Source: Parathalassolituus penaei
GTDB taxonomy: Bacteria > Pseudomonadota > Gammaproteobacteria > Pseudomonadales > Oceanobacteraceae
Assembly (NCBI RefSeq): GCF_026626885.1
Contig: NZ_JAPNOA010000055.1
Span: forward strand, 28,892-92,891
Direction: 5' to 3'
DNA length: 64,000 nucleotides
In this document: positions 38,072-46,496 of the stretch, piece after piece
Layout: each line of letters begins with the position of its first letter
Position numbering within the stretch: the stretch's first letter is position 1
Notes under the pieces: generated by a model
Told to the model about the DNA's origin: nothing
The model's input: only the letters and a program-made list of their open reading frames with translations
Databases searched by the model: none
Program-made: the position numbers and the translations under genes

Positions 38072-39250
38072 TTATTCGAAATCCACCCACACAGCGCCCT
38101 GGTCGGCTGAGCGCACACAGTTTTCGATCCAGCGCACACCATCCAGACCCGCTTCGATACCCGGATAGACCAGGGTTTCCAGCAGTGAGGTGTCACCACG
38201 ACTAGTCGCGTCAATCGCGCGGGCAATGCGCAGATAAATATTGGCCCAGGACTCAGCCAGACCTTCTGTGTGCAGCGCCCCCATTCGCTCTTCGGCATTA
38301 CAGATGTCGTCCAGATATGACATGCCGCGATCCAGAATCTGGCGTGGCTCACCCTGCACTTCGTAACGCAGCTCACTCGGACGAGAATCGGTCCACTCGA
38401 TGGAAGCACGCGAGCCCACGATGCGAATCTTCTGACTGTCCATACAACCGGCGTTGACCGATGACGCCCACAAGGTTCCCACTGCGCCGTTTTCGTAATG
38501 CATCAGCACACGGGCGTTGTCTTCCAGTGGTGCACGAGATGGAATAAAGCTCTGGCGATCACACAACAACTCACGAATCTTCATGTGCGGCATGATCAGT
38601 TGGGACATATAAAAGGTGTGAGTGGACAGATCCCCCAGCACAAAAGAAGGGCCTGCCACTTTCGGATCAACCCGCCACTTTTGTGCATCGCTGATCTTGT
38701 CGACAGCATCAGTAGCGTTAAACCCATGGGTGTATTGCAAATCCACAATGCGAATATCACCCAGCAGTCCACTGGTAACCATGGCACGCATTTGCATCAG
38801 CAGTGGATGGCCAGAAAAGCCGTAGGTCACCCCCACAATGCGGTTTTTGGCACGCGCCAGCTCACGAATTTCAACAACTTCAGCCGAGGTAAAAAACAGC
38901 GGCTTTTCGCAAATCACATGCAATCCGGCATTCAGGGCAGCCTTGGTGATTTCATAGTGAGTACCGTTTGGCGTGGCAATCGACACCACTTCAAGGCCAT
39001 CCGCACGTTCAGCCTCGGCCGCAAACATTGCCTGATAGTTGTCGTACAGACGCTCTTCCGAAACCCCAAGATTCACACCAAAACTGCGCCCGCGCTGCGG
39101 ATCGATGTCAAACGCCGCCGCCACCAGCTGATACGCGGTGTTGTCGCGCAGAGCCCCGCTGCGATGCTTGTACCCCACCTGACCAAGACGGCCACCACCC
39201 ACCATTCCCCAACGCAACGGACGCGCAATCAGACGTTCACCATTCAGCAT
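38072..39250 (-). CDS. Gfo/Idh/MocA-family NAD(P)-dependent oxidoreductase
   Basis: A 392-residue sugar or inositol dehydrogenase-like enzyme. Nucleotide-binding WGMVGGGRLGQVG (about 14-26), the family EKPLFFTSAE motif and a C-terminal beta-sheet domain with THGFN and DLSTHTFYMSQL (the conserved D-x-x-x-H pair). Likely oxidises a cyclitol or aldose to a keto sugar for the isomerase two genes on. GAGGTG six bases upstream supports the ATG. It is the first gene of the operon; a LacI operator sits 31 bp upstream of the start. Confidence 0.85.
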   Translation of the reverse strand: MLNGERLIARPLRWGMVGGGRLGQVGYKHRSGALRDNTAYQLVAAAFDIDPQRGRSFGVNLGVSEERLYDNYQAMFAAEAERADGLEVVSIATPNGTHYEITKAALNAGLHVICEKPLFFTSAEVVEIRELARAKNRIVGVTYGFSGHPLLMQMRAMVTSGLLGDIRIVDLQYTHGFNATDAVDKISDAQKWRVDPKVAGPSFVLGDLSTHTFYMSQLIMPHMKIRELLCDRQSFIPSRAPLEDNARVLMHYENGAVGTLWASSVNAGCMDSQKIRIVGSRASIEWTDSRPSELRYEVQGEPRQILDRGMSYLDDICNAEERMGALHTEGLAESWANIYLRIARAIDATSRGDTSLLETLVYPGIEAGLDGVRWIENCVRSADQGAVWVDFE

Positions 39251-39280
39251 TTCAACACCTCATTTATTGTTATTGTGGAA

Positions 39281-39298
39281 TTTGCACACGAGTGCAAA
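39281..39298. promoter_or_regulatory. LacI-family operator 1
   Basis: TTTGCACACGAGTGCAAA, near-perfect 18-bp palindrome with a central CG step as expected of LacI/GalR-type sites. It lies 31 bp upstream of the oxidoreductase start, where a bound repressor would cover the promoter. Confidence 0.85.
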
Positions 39299-39397
39299 AC
39301 CAGTCAGACCACTACCAAACGTTTTTACAGAAACCGTCACCGATCTTGTCGAACCACTCCGACCACCACGGCAAGCCTTGTCATTTTCAAAACAACA

Positions 39398-39415
39398 TTT
39401 GCACACGAGTGCAAA
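39398..39415. promoter_or_regulatory. LacI-family operator 2
   Basis: The same 18 bases as operator 1, centre-to-centre 117 bp away, in the middle of the divergent region. Confidence 0.85.
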
Positions 39416-39510
39416 TGTGCACACAAAAACCCCGGTTACCAGCCGTCAAAACCCCGTAAAACCCTGTTTCGGATACATCCCAGGCGTTATGACATGATTT
39501 TCACGGCATT

Positions 39511-39528
39511 CATGCACACGAGTGCAAA
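39511..39528. promoter_or_regulatory. LacI-family operator 3
   Basis: CATGCACACGAGTGCAAA, identical to operators 1 and 2 except for the first two bases; 113 bp from operator 2. Confidence 0.8.
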
Positions 39529-39622
39529 TATATCCAACAAAAATCCCGAAGGTTCATCTGCTGCCAATACCAGGACGCTCCACAGTGAACATATCGGGAC
39601 TGACGAGCACAAAACGCATGAT

Positions 39623-39640
39623 TTTGCACTCGAGTGCAAA
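39623..39640. promoter_or_regulatory. LacI-family operator 4
   Basis: TTTGCACTCGAGTGCAAA, a perfect 18-bp palindrome, 112 bp from operator 3 and 43 bp upstream of the regulator start, so autoregulation is likely. Confidence 0.88.
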
Positions 39641-39683
39641 TAAACTATTACGACCACTCCGCTGCTGTCAACGATGAACACTC

Positions 39684-40715
39684 ATGAAAGATTCAAATCC
39701 GGAAAATCTGGCTCGAAAAGTTACCGCGGCAGACGTTGCCAAACTGGCAGGCGTCTCACGCTGGACCGTGTCACGCGCACTGACAGATGGCGCATCCATC
39801 GCCCCGGAAAGCCGCGAGCGCGTTATCCAGGCCGCACGTGAGCTGGGTTATCGGCCCAATTTGCTGGCACGCAGTTTGTCGCAGAAACGCTCCAACATGG
39901 TGGCGCTGGTAGTGGACGAAATGCAAAACCCCTACATGCTGCGCATTCTGGAAATGACCATGAGCCAGCTGCAGCAAAAGGGATTGATGTCGCTGGTGCT
40001 GAACATCAGCCGCGAGAGTGATTTCGCCAGTGCACTGACCCGTGCCGATCAGTTTCAGGCCGATGGTGTATTGTTTCTCGGCACCGTTCTACCCGACCGC
40101 CTGATCCATATGGTCGAAAACATGGGCCATATCCCACTGATTGTGATGTACCGCGACAGCGATGTGGACGATGTTCAAATTGTGGCCACCGACGGTTTCA
40201 GCGGCACGCGCCAGCTGACTGCACTGCTCCAGCAACAGGGTTGCCAACGGTTTGCCTATATGTCGGGACCCGGCTCGGTATCTACCCGCCTGGGACGCAA
40301 GGAAGGATTTGCCGACGCCCTGAACAGCCAGCAACAAGCCCATGCGGTTTATTTGCAAGCCAGCCACTTCAGCCGCCAGCAGGGTTATGACGTTACCTGT
40401 CGGTATCTGGACGGCACCCTCGCGGATCAGTACGTGGACGCACTGGTCTGTGAAAACGACATCCTTGCCATTGGCGCAATCGACGCCCTGCGTGAGAAAG
40501 GACTGGAGGGGCAGATTGCCATTACCGGATTTGACGACCTCGATCTTGCTGCGTCGCCATCCTATCAATTGACCACCTGCAGCCAGCCCGACGCCGCCCT
40601 CATCGACGAGGCCATCAAGCGCCTGTTGTCACCCGATCAGGAGCAACGACGTATCCAGATGCCGCCGCAACTGATCATACGAAGCAGCCATATCCTCACC
40701 CAGCAAGCCAACTGA
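39684..40715 (+). CDS. LacI/GalR-family transcriptional repressor
   Basis: A 343-residue regulator: N-terminal LacI helix-turn-helix and hinge (TAADVAKLAGVSRWTVSRAL, then LGYRPNLLARSLSQKRS; about 13-67) and a periplasmic-binding-protein-like sensor domain (about 70-335). Divergent from the oxidoreductase-binding protein-isomerase operon, with four operators in the 433-bp space between. That arrangement makes it the local repressor, probably released by the operon's sugar or a phosphorylated intermediate. Confidence 0.92.
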   Translation: MKDSNPENLARKVTAADVAKLAGVSRWTVSRALTDGASIAPESRERVIQAARELGYRPNLLARSLSQKRSNMVALVVDEMQNPYMLRILEMTMSQLQQKGLMSLVLNISRESDFASALTRADQFQADGVLFLGTVLPDRLIHMVENMGHIPLIVMYRDSDVDDVQIVATDGFSGTRQLTALLQQQGCQRFAYMSGPGSVSTRLGRKEGFADALNSQQQAHAVYLQASHFSRQQGYDVTCRYLDGTLADQYVDALVCENDILAIGAIDALREKGLEGQIAITGFDDLDLAASPSYQLTTCSQPDAALIDEAIKRLLSPDQEQRRIQMPPQLIIRSSHILTQQAN

Positions 40716-40722
40716 CGACCAT

Positions 40723-40755
40723 AAAAAAGCGCCGCATTCCAGCAGGAATCGGCGC
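40723..40755. terminator. Terminator between lacI-type gene and gbdR
   Basis: GCGCCG-C-ATTCC paired with GGAAT-CGGCGC (one bulged C), with six A on the left. On the minus strand it ends in TTTTTTATGG and terminates gbdR; it can also block readthrough from the repressor gene. Confidence 0.8.
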
Positions 40756-40798
40756 GAACGGTACAGCGAGTGTCAGAGCCAGAAACCTGGCAAAACGG

Positions 40799-41932
40799 TT
40801 AACGCATTACAGCAACCGGCTCGAGGCGCACGGAGCCGAAACTTGGCTCATAACGTGCAGCCGCCAGGTGGCCAGGAACTTCCGGTACAAAATCAAACCC
40901 TTTGCCAGTCTCGGCTGCAGGAGCCGCCGCATCCACACTTTCATTCCAGGTGCCGATACGCTCTTCACGAGGAGAAACCCCCATGTACTTGCGGTAGCAG
41001 CGACTGAAATGCGGAGTGGAAATAAAGCCGCAGGCCGTCGAAATCTCGATCACCGGCATGGTGGTCTGCTTCAGCAGCTGGCGAGCACGATCCAGACGCA
41101 ACTTCAGGTAATAGCGGGATGGTGAACAATCCAGATAGTTGTGGAACAGACGCTCCAACTGACGACGAGAGATGTTGGCAAACATCGCCAGTTCGTCCAG
41201 CTCGATTGGTTCTTCGATATTCGCTTCCATCAGCTCAACGATTTCGATCAGTTTTGGCTGAGCCGAGTTCAGCAGGTGACGCAGAGGAATACGCTGCTGG
41301 TCAGCCTGGTTGCGCATACGGTCGTACACAAACATCTCGGAAATCGCACCGGCCAGAGCCGCGCCGTGCTGAATCGAGATGAGGTACAAAATCATGTCAA
41401 GCGGCGCAGTACCGCCGGATGACGTCATTCGGTCACGGTCAATGGTGAACAGACGGGTATTGCAGATGACGTTCGGGTAACGCTCTTTCATCGGAGCAAT
41501 ACACTCCCAGTGAGCGCTGGCATTGTAACCATCGAGCAGACGGGCCTGGGCAAGAACCATCGCACCGGTACAAATACCACCCAGCACCACATCCTTGCGG
41601 GCCAGTTTCTGCAACCATTCAACTTCACGACGACTGAAGGACTGGTTGATGTTCACACCACCTACCACAATCAGGCTGTCGAATTCAGGGCAATCAAGCA
41701 TGGAGCAATCAGGAGTTACGCCAATACCGTCACTCGCCTTGACCTGTTGACCGTCGGCACCTACCAGATTCCAGGAGAACAATTCACGACCGCTAAGCTG
41801 GTTTGCCATACGCAGTGGTTCAACTGCGGAAGCAAGGGCCATCATGGTGAAGTTGTTCAGAAGCAGGAAACCAATACGGGTCGGTCTAGCCATGGATTTG
41901 AACGGACGTTGGCTGTAGTCGACGGTCTGCAT
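40799..41932 (-). CDS. gbdR: GlxA-type AraC-family activator GbdR
   Basis: A 377-residue regulator with an N-terminal DJ-1/PfpI (GATase1-like) domain (about 15-190: IGFLLLNNFTMMALASAVEPL, GGICTGAMVLAQ) and a C-terminal AraC helix-turn-helix pair (about 230-330: SRRQLERLFHNYLDCSPSRY, ISTACGFISTPHFSRCYRKY). Several blocks, including the tail SFGSVRL, match Pseudomonas GbdR, which activates glycine betaine and dimethylglycine catabolism. ATG 41932 is preceded by GAGGAA; the open frame running to 41989 enters the sigma-54 promoter. No betaine-catabolic genes are in the window. Confidence 0.85.
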   Translation of the reverse strand: MQTVDYSQRPFKSMARPTRIGFLLLNNFTMMALASAVEPLRMANQLSGRELFSWNLVGADGQQVKASDGIGVTPDCSMLDCPEFDSLIVVGGVNINQSFSRREVEWLQKLARKDVVLGGICTGAMVLAQARLLDGYNASAHWECIAPMKERYPNVICNTRLFTIDRDRMTSSGGTAPLDMILYLISIQHGAALAGAISEMFVYDRMRNQADQQRIPLRHLLNSAQPKLIEIVELMEANIEEPIELDELAMFANISRRQLERLFHNYLDCSPSRYYLKLRLDRARQLLKQTTMPVIEISTACGFISTPHFSRCYRKYMGVSPREERIGTWNESVDAAAPAAETGKGFDFVPEVPGHLAAARYEPSFGSVRLEPVAVMR

Positions 41933-41972
41933 AGGAAGTTCCTCGAAGGAGTTTTTTGTTAAATTGTTATTT

Positions 41973-41988
41973 AGCAAACGCCGGGCCA
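41973..41988 (-). promoter_or_regulatory. Sigma-54 promoter of gbdR
   Basis: On the minus strand, TGGCCCGGCGTTTGCT matches the sigma-54 consensus (TGGCACG, four bases, TTGCA) at all but two fixed positions, with GG and GC exactly 10 bases apart. Transcription would begin near 41962, about 30 bases before the gbdR ATG. Confidence 0.8.
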
Positions 41989-42163
41989 ATCAAATTACAC
42001 ACTCACTATATTGACAAGAATCAAACCGCTTTTGCCCAAAAACGACATTGGTTTGCTCGATTTACGTCGCTCAAAGATAAACCGCTGAACGGATATTCAA
42101 GTGTCAAAACGTGCCTAACTTATTGGTGGTACAGCATTATTTTTATTATCCCATTAATGGTAT

Positions 42164-42200
42164 AGCACCATCCCGGTGCAGAATGCCACATACTGGTGCA
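42164..42200. promoter_or_regulatory. Two tandem NtrC-type enhancer sites
   Basis: AGCACCATCCCGGTGCA (42164-42180) fits the NtrC site pattern GCACC-N5-GGTGC. A second, half-degenerate site TGCCACATACTGGTGCA (42184-42200) has its centre 20 bp away, about two helical turns. They lie roughly 175-215 bp upstream of the sigma-54 element, a usual enhancer distance. The rest of the gap (41989-42363) holds no gene. Confidence 0.75.
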
Positions 42201-42363
42201 AAAAGATGCCCGTTTGCGACTTAACTTTTTAACCGGCGTTCAGAGAAGAAAACCAGCATCCATCGCTGGCGCGTTCAGCGCATATCGGGTCGTTTCCGGC
42301 CAAGGACGTATTGTCGGTCATGGTCATCATGAAGCATCCCCCCAGTATGCTCGGAATTTTCCT

Positions 42364-43332
42364 ATGTCGGTCTATACCTGTGTTGATCAGAGCCGAATGG
42401 CCCAACATGTAGCACTTTTTGATCTCGGTAAATTAGAAAGCTTTTCCGGAATTGAAGGTGGTGTCGAAAATACCAACTACCGGGTGCGCACTGAACACCA
42501 GAGTCTGGTCCTGACCCTGTTTGAACATCACAACCAGCACGACGTTCAGGAATTTGTTCGTCTGGCCCGTTTCCTGTCAGAAGAAGGCTTTCGTGTACCG
42601 GCTCCAATCAGCGACCGCAGCGGCGAATGGCTGCACGAAGTCGCGGGCAAACCGGCGATCCTCTGTCCGTTTATCGAAGGCAATCATCCCGACATCATCA
42701 CTGCCCGCCACTGCTGGCAGGTTGGTTCCACATTAGCCGAGTTACATCTGGCGTCACGCAAGCTGCCGGGCGCAAGCGCAAACCCGCGCGGTTTTGAATG
42801 GTGGAAACAGATGTACAGCAGCCTTGCTGAAGATCTCGACCGCACCGACTATGCTCTGCTCAGCAGCGAAATGAACTGGCAGCTGAAACATCGCCTGCAA
42901 TGGCGTTTGCTGCCCCAGGGCTGGATTCACGGCGATCTGTTCCGCGACAACGTGCTGTTCAGTGGCCCGGCAGGCAGCCAGCAACTGAGCGCAATTCTGG
43001 ATTGGTACAACGCCTGTAAGGGTGTATGGATTTACGACCTGGCCGTAGTAGCCAACGACTGGTGCTGCAACGAGCAAGGCGAATGGGACGATACCCTCTA
43101 CGATGCACTGCTGGCGGGATATCAACGTGTACGCCGCCTGAGTGGTTATGAGCAGCAACAATGGCCGCTGATTCTGCGCGGTGCAGCCCTGCGCTTCTGG
43201 CTCAGTCGTCTGGCCACCCGTCGTTATCAGCAAGCCAGCGGCTCCAGCCTGGTGCTGTCCAAAGACCCGGATGAATACCGCAACAAGCTGATTCACCGTC
43301 GGGGTTATGAATCGCTGCGCATTATGGCGTGA
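42364..43332 (+). CDS. thrB: Homoserine kinase (ThrB, protein-kinase-like fold)
   Basis: A 322-residue homoserine kinase of the APH/ChoK-like type found in pseudomonads and relatives: MSVYTCVDQSRMAQHV start, SFSGIEGGVENTNYRV, and the catalytic loop GWIHGDLFRDNVLF followed by ILDWYNAC (metal-binding Asp). Phosphorylates homoserine in threonine synthesis. The frame stays open to 42196, but homologues start at MSVYT. It is divergent from gbdR and has only a weak ribosome site. Followed by a repeat-bearing gap. Confidence 0.88.
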   Translation: MSVYTCVDQSRMAQHVALFDLGKLESFSGIEGGVENTNYRVRTEHQSLVLTLFEHHNQHDVQEFVRLARFLSEEGFRVPAPISDRSGEWLHEVAGKPAILCPFIEGNHPDIITARHCWQVGSTLAELHLASRKLPGASANPRGFEWWKQMYSSLAEDLDRTDYALLSSEMNWQLKHRLQWRLLPQGWIHGDLFRDNVLFSGPAGSQQLSAILDWYNACKGVWIYDLAVVANDWCCNEQGEWDDTLYDALLAGYQRVRRLSGYEQQQWPLILRGAALRFWLSRLATRRYQQASGSSLVLSKDPDEYRNKLIHRRGYESLRIMA

Positions 43333-43387
43333 GGGAGAATCTGGACATTAGCTGCAAGGACAAAGCCGCGATTACAGGCTTAGCCCA

Positions 43388-43474
43388 GCGCAGCTGGCTA
43401 CAGGAAGCAGGGGGAGGCCCGCCCGACCGGGGGACAAGGTCCCCCAAGAGGGCAAGCAGCCTCGCCAATTAACC
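43388..43474 (-). repeat. Dispersed repeat family 2, copy A
   Basis: The reverse complement closely matches 63138-63224: TTAATT, TTGCCCT, GGGGGACCTTGTCCCCCGG, then GGGCGG and CCCCCTGCTT. It forms a GGGGGAC/GTCCCCC hairpin (43429-43445). GCCCAGCGCAGCTGGC (43383-43398) matches the CAGCCAGCTG-GCTGGGC palindrome near 63280. The remainder of the gap from thrB to gloB shows nothing. Confidence 0.75.
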
Positions 43475-43574
43475 AGAGAATAGTCAGTAGAAAAAACCGG
43501 GTGTAATAAGGCCAATCGGAGCCTAACCGATAACCATCAGCGCAATTCTCTCCGCTGTCTTCTCGGTCAAATAA

Positions 43575-44369
43575 TTACCACTTATCCCGCAGGGCACGTA
43601 ACGCCTTGAACACATCACGATCACCTTCCCCCAGGCTTGGGAAAGATTCTTTCAGACGCTCGCGAATACGCGGCTGATGCAAACGGAAGAACGGGTTGTA
43701 GGTACGCTCCTGCCCCAGCGTCATCACCGGCATATCGGCCGCCTCAATCGCTTCAACCTGCTCCAGCCAGTAACGCGCCATATCGTTATTCGGCTCACGA
43801 TCCAGGGCAAAATTGAGGTTGTTCTTCATATAGTCATGGCCCGGATACAGAAGGGTTTCATCCGGCAAAGGCTGAAACTGCGACACAAAAGTGTCGTACA
43901 TCTGGTCAACGTCACCACCGCGGAAACAGTTACCCGCTGCCGCATTAAACAGGGTATCGCCCGAGAACAGCACAGGCTGCCCTTGTGGGCCACCGTCTTC
44001 ACTCAGTAAACACAGGTGCGCAAGGGTATGACCTGGGGTAAACAGCACCTTCAGACGCAGCGTCCCCACTTCAATCACATCACCCGCCACCAGCCCACGA
44101 GCCTGATTCGGAATCTTGCCTTCCGCGTTCTGGTGCGCCCACACCTCAGCACCCGTTGCGGCCTGCACCACCGGGTTACCATCAATGTGGTCGTGATGTT
44201 CATGAGTATTCAGAATCAGGCGAATAGTCAGGCCGTTGTCACGAGCCAGTGCCATCACGTCATCGGCCCCGAGAGGATCCAGTGCGATAGCTTCACCACT
44301 GTGTTCGCAACCAATCAGGTAATTGAAGTTGCGCAGCGGGTTATTCATGTAGTGTCGTAATACGATCAT
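43575..44369 (-). CDS. gloB: Hydroxyacylglutathione hydrolase-like metallo-beta-lactamase (GloB type)
   Basis: A 264-residue MBL-fold hydrolase. Metal ligands: THEHHDHIDG (the THxHxDH motif), TPGHTLAHL, the bridging Asp in LFSGDTLF and a final His in YPGHDYMKNN. The C-terminal helical region with GQERTYNPFFR resembles glyoxalase II, which splits S-lactoylglutathione. ATG 44369 is preceded by GGGGGAT; the open frame starts seven codons earlier. It follows the HIT gene after a strong hairpin, so it probably has its own promoter. Confidence 0.82.
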   Translation of the reverse strand: MIVLRHYMNNPLRNFNYLIGCEHSGEAIALDPLGADDVMALARDNGLTIRLILNTHEHHDHIDGNPVVQAATGAEVWAHQNAEGKIPNQARGLVAGDVIEVGTLRLKVLFTPGHTLAHLCLLSEDGGPQGQPVLFSGDTLFNAAAGNCFRGGDVDQMYDTFVSQFQPLPDETLLYPGHDYMKNNLNFALDREPNNDMARYWLEQVEAIEAADMPVMTLGQERTYNPFFRLHQPRIRERLKESFPSLGEGDRDVFKALRALRDKW

Positions 44370-44390
44370 GTTGCAGATCCCCCAATGCAA

Positions 44391-44415
44391 AACAGGCAGC
44401 CATGGGCTGCCTGTT
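44391..44415 (-). terminator. Perfect hairpin terminator of the HIT gene
   Basis: 11-bp perfect stem AACAGGCAGCC/GGCTGCCTGTT with a 3-base loop; on the minus strand it runs into TTTTGCATT. It lies 17 bp after the HIT gene stop and 21 bp before the gloB start. Confidence 0.75.
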
Positions 44416-44432
44416 AATTTCTGATGCCGTGA

Positions 44433-44891
44433 TTACCAGTAAATGTTGTTCTCGATTTCGTCATCGCCGTTGATGTCGTCGATGAAGTGTGACGAGAACA
44501 GATTCTTCAGCTCGTGCACCCGCACTTCCAGCTGTTCAGAGGTATAAGGAATCGCCGGGCTATGGCCCCACACCGGACCAGGCCATGCCGGGTCGTCACC
44601 TTTGCGCACCACATGGTGAACGTGTAGCTGCGCCACGACGTTGCCCAAGGCAGCCACGTTCATCGACTTGGCGGAATACTGGTCAGCCAGCTTCTCAGCC
44701 ACCCATACGGATTCTTTCATCATCTGGGTCTGGTCGGCTTCGGACAGGTGATAGTACTCACGAGCATCCTGGCGCACCGGCACCAGAATTACCCACGGGT
44801 AACGACTGTCATTCATCAACAACATCTGACAGAGCGGCAGGCGACCGATAAACACTGTGTCGGCCTGCAGGCGCGAATCGAGGGAAAACAT
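44433..44891 (-). CDS. HIT-family nucleotide hydrolase-like protein
   Basis: A 152-residue histidine-triad protein. The triad region is QLHVHHVVRKGDDPAWPGPVWG; it has His-x-His as in the gammaproteobacterial subfamily, but the third His is shifted by one from the canonical H-x-H-x-H. Probably acts on dinucleoside or adenylated compounds. The start MFSLDSRLQADTVFIGRLPL is typical. Divergent from the COG3146 gene. Confidence 0.85.
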   Translation of the reverse strand: MFSLDSRLQADTVFIGRLPLCQMLLMNDSRYPWVILVPVRQDAREYYHLSEADQTQMMKESVWVAEKLADQYSAKSMNVAALGNVVAQLHVHHVVRKGDDPAWPGPVWGHSPAIPYTSEQLEVRVHELKNLFSSHFIDDINGDDEIENNIYW

Positions 44892-45017
44892 GGTGAAGAC
44901 TCCTTCTGTTGATTTATTCTGCCAGCTGCCCTCACACCAACGGAGCGGCTATATGGGTGACAATACACCGGTAACTCTCTTCATAATAGGCACAGCACAC
45001 ATACAGGTCACTGATTT

Positions 45018-46205
45018 ATGACGAGTTTTCTCCAGTTTGGCCGTATCGGGGACATCCCGGAGCAAGATTGGCAACAGCTTCGCCAGGATCGTTATCCCTT
45101 TCTCGACTATCAATTCCTGAAAGCACTGGAAGATCATCATTGTGTTGGCGGTGACAGTGGCTGGCAGCCACTGTATCTGGTCCGCAACGGTGCAGATGGT
45201 TCCGCCGACCTGATCATCCCGCTCTTCGAGAAAGATCACAGTTACGGTGAATACGTGTTTGACTGGAGCTGGGCCGATGCCTATTACCGTTATGGCTACA
45301 CCTATTATCCCAAACTGCTGTGGGCAGCGCCCTTTACCCCAGCCAGTGGCCCACGTCTGTTATTCCGTGGCGACGACACCAGCGCCTGGTCAACCGCAAT
45401 CGAACAGGTGTACAAAGTCTGCTCGGAGCAGGGTTTTTCGGGTTGGCATCTGAATTTTTTCCGGGAAACCGATCTGGGGTTTGCCACCGCTCCAACGGCA
45501 AACGGTCAGAAACCCTTGTTACGCAGCGCCTGCCAGTATCACTGGTACAACCGCTCCTATCGGGACTTCAGTCATTATCTGGAAAGCTTCACCAGCCGCA
45601 AACGCAAATCGGTGCGCAAGGAACGGGAAAAAGTCATCCAGACAGGGATCGAGATCCAACGCCTGACCGGTAATGACATCAGCGACGCCGACCTGCAGTT
45701 TTTTTATCGCTGCTATCAGCTCACCTATCGCAAGCGCAACCAGCAAGGGTATCTGAACCTCGGATTCTTCCGTCAGCTGTTACAACACATGGCTGAGCAA
45801 ATGTTACTGGTAGTGGCTCGCCGCGATCAGAAACGTATTGCCGCTGCCCTGTATTTCTTCGATGACGAGCATCTGTATGGTCGTTATTGGGGGTGTACCG
45901 AGGAGGTCGACGGCCTGCACTTTGAAGCCTGTTATTATCAGGGCATCGAGTTTTGTATTGAACGGCGCCTGTTGCACTTTGATCCGGGCACCCAGGGTGA
46001 ACACAAAATCAGCCGCGGCTTTGAGCCAACCCTCACCTACAGCGTGCATCATCTGGAACATCCGGGCTTTTATGACGCCATCGCCCGATTTATCGAAGAA
46101 GAGCAACAGCAAGTACTTGTCTGGCAGCAGGAAGCCGCTACCCTGTTGCCGTTTAACGAAGGTGCGCTCGACAAACCGCGTGCAGCACCACCGCTAACCG
46201 ACTGA
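45018..46205 (+). CDS. COG3146/FemAB-like GNAT-superfamily acyltransferase
   Basis: A 395-residue cytoplasmic protein of the COG3146 (DUF482) group, a peptidoglycan- or lipid-related double-GNAT fold. Landmarks: FLDYQFLKALE, AYYRYGYTYYPKLLWAAPFTP, GPRLLF, GWHLNFF, YHWYNRSYRDFSHYLESF, SRKRKSVRKERE, YRKRNQQGYL, FEACYYQGIEFCIE and the C-terminal FDPGTQGEHKISRGF. Natural substrate is unknown. The stop is 21 bp before the next small frame, so the two may be co-transcribed. Confidence 0.82.
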   Translation: MTSFLQFGRIGDIPEQDWQQLRQDRYPFLDYQFLKALEDHHCVGGDSGWQPLYLVRNGADGSADLIIPLFEKDHSYGEYVFDWSWADAYYRYGYTYYPKLLWAAPFTPASGPRLLFRGDDTSAWSTAIEQVYKVCSEQGFSGWHLNFFRETDLGFATAPTANGQKPLLRSACQYHWYNRSYRDFSHYLESFTSRKRKSVRKEREKVIQTGIEIQRLTGNDISDADLQFFYRCYQLTYRKRNQQGYLNLGFFRQLLQHMAEQMLLVVARRDQKRIAAALYFFDDEHLYGRYWGCTEEVDGLHFEACYYQGIEFCIERRLLHFDPGTQGEHKISRGFEPTLTYSVHHLEHPGFYDAIARFIEEEQQQVLVWQQEAATLLPFNEGALDKPRAAPPLTD

Positions 46206-46226
46206 TCTTGTACCGGAGAAAGAAGT

Positions 46227-46433
46227 TTGCAAGCCTACAAAGTCGATAAGGTACTGGTATTCGCCGACAAGGGCACAGAGGCCAAAATGCTGGCGGCGCC
46301 ACTGATTCGGCCATGGGAAGAATGGCGCGAAGACGTGGCCGGCTGGGTTGCACTGCGCGCTGAGCGAAAGCCGGAGCTGGACCCGCTGGTTAATCCCGAC
46401 GCCACCAGCCCCTATATCCACAGCCAGGAATAA
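46227..46433 (+). CDS. Small hypothetical protein
   Basis: A 68-residue frame starting at TTG with GGAGA about eight bases upstream, 21 bp after the acyltransferase stop. The product is charged and Trp-containing (PWEEWREDVAGWVALRAERK) with no signal or membrane segment. I do not recognise it. Spacing and ribosome site make it plausible as a real downstream gene. Confidence 0.5.
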   Translation: MQAYKVDKVLVFADKGTEAKMLAAPLIRPWEEWREDVAGWVALRAERKPELDPLVNPDATSPYIHSQE

Positions 46434-46496
46434 ATCTGGCTATTTCAACGTGCCGATCCGGTCAACCAGATCGGCACACTGGTTTCAGCAGAGCCG

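Noticed and set aside
39281..39640. CRISPR-like array reading of the four spaced repeats
   Set aside because: Repeats are 18-bp symmetric sites with ~95-bp unlike spacers, placed between divergent promoters beside a LacI gene; no cas genes. Operators explain them.
42087..42117. Possible second sigma-54 element, AGGCACG followed by TTTTGACAC on the minus strand
   Set aside because: The GG half fits but the GC half at -12 is missing; the element at 41973-41988 has both with exact spacing.
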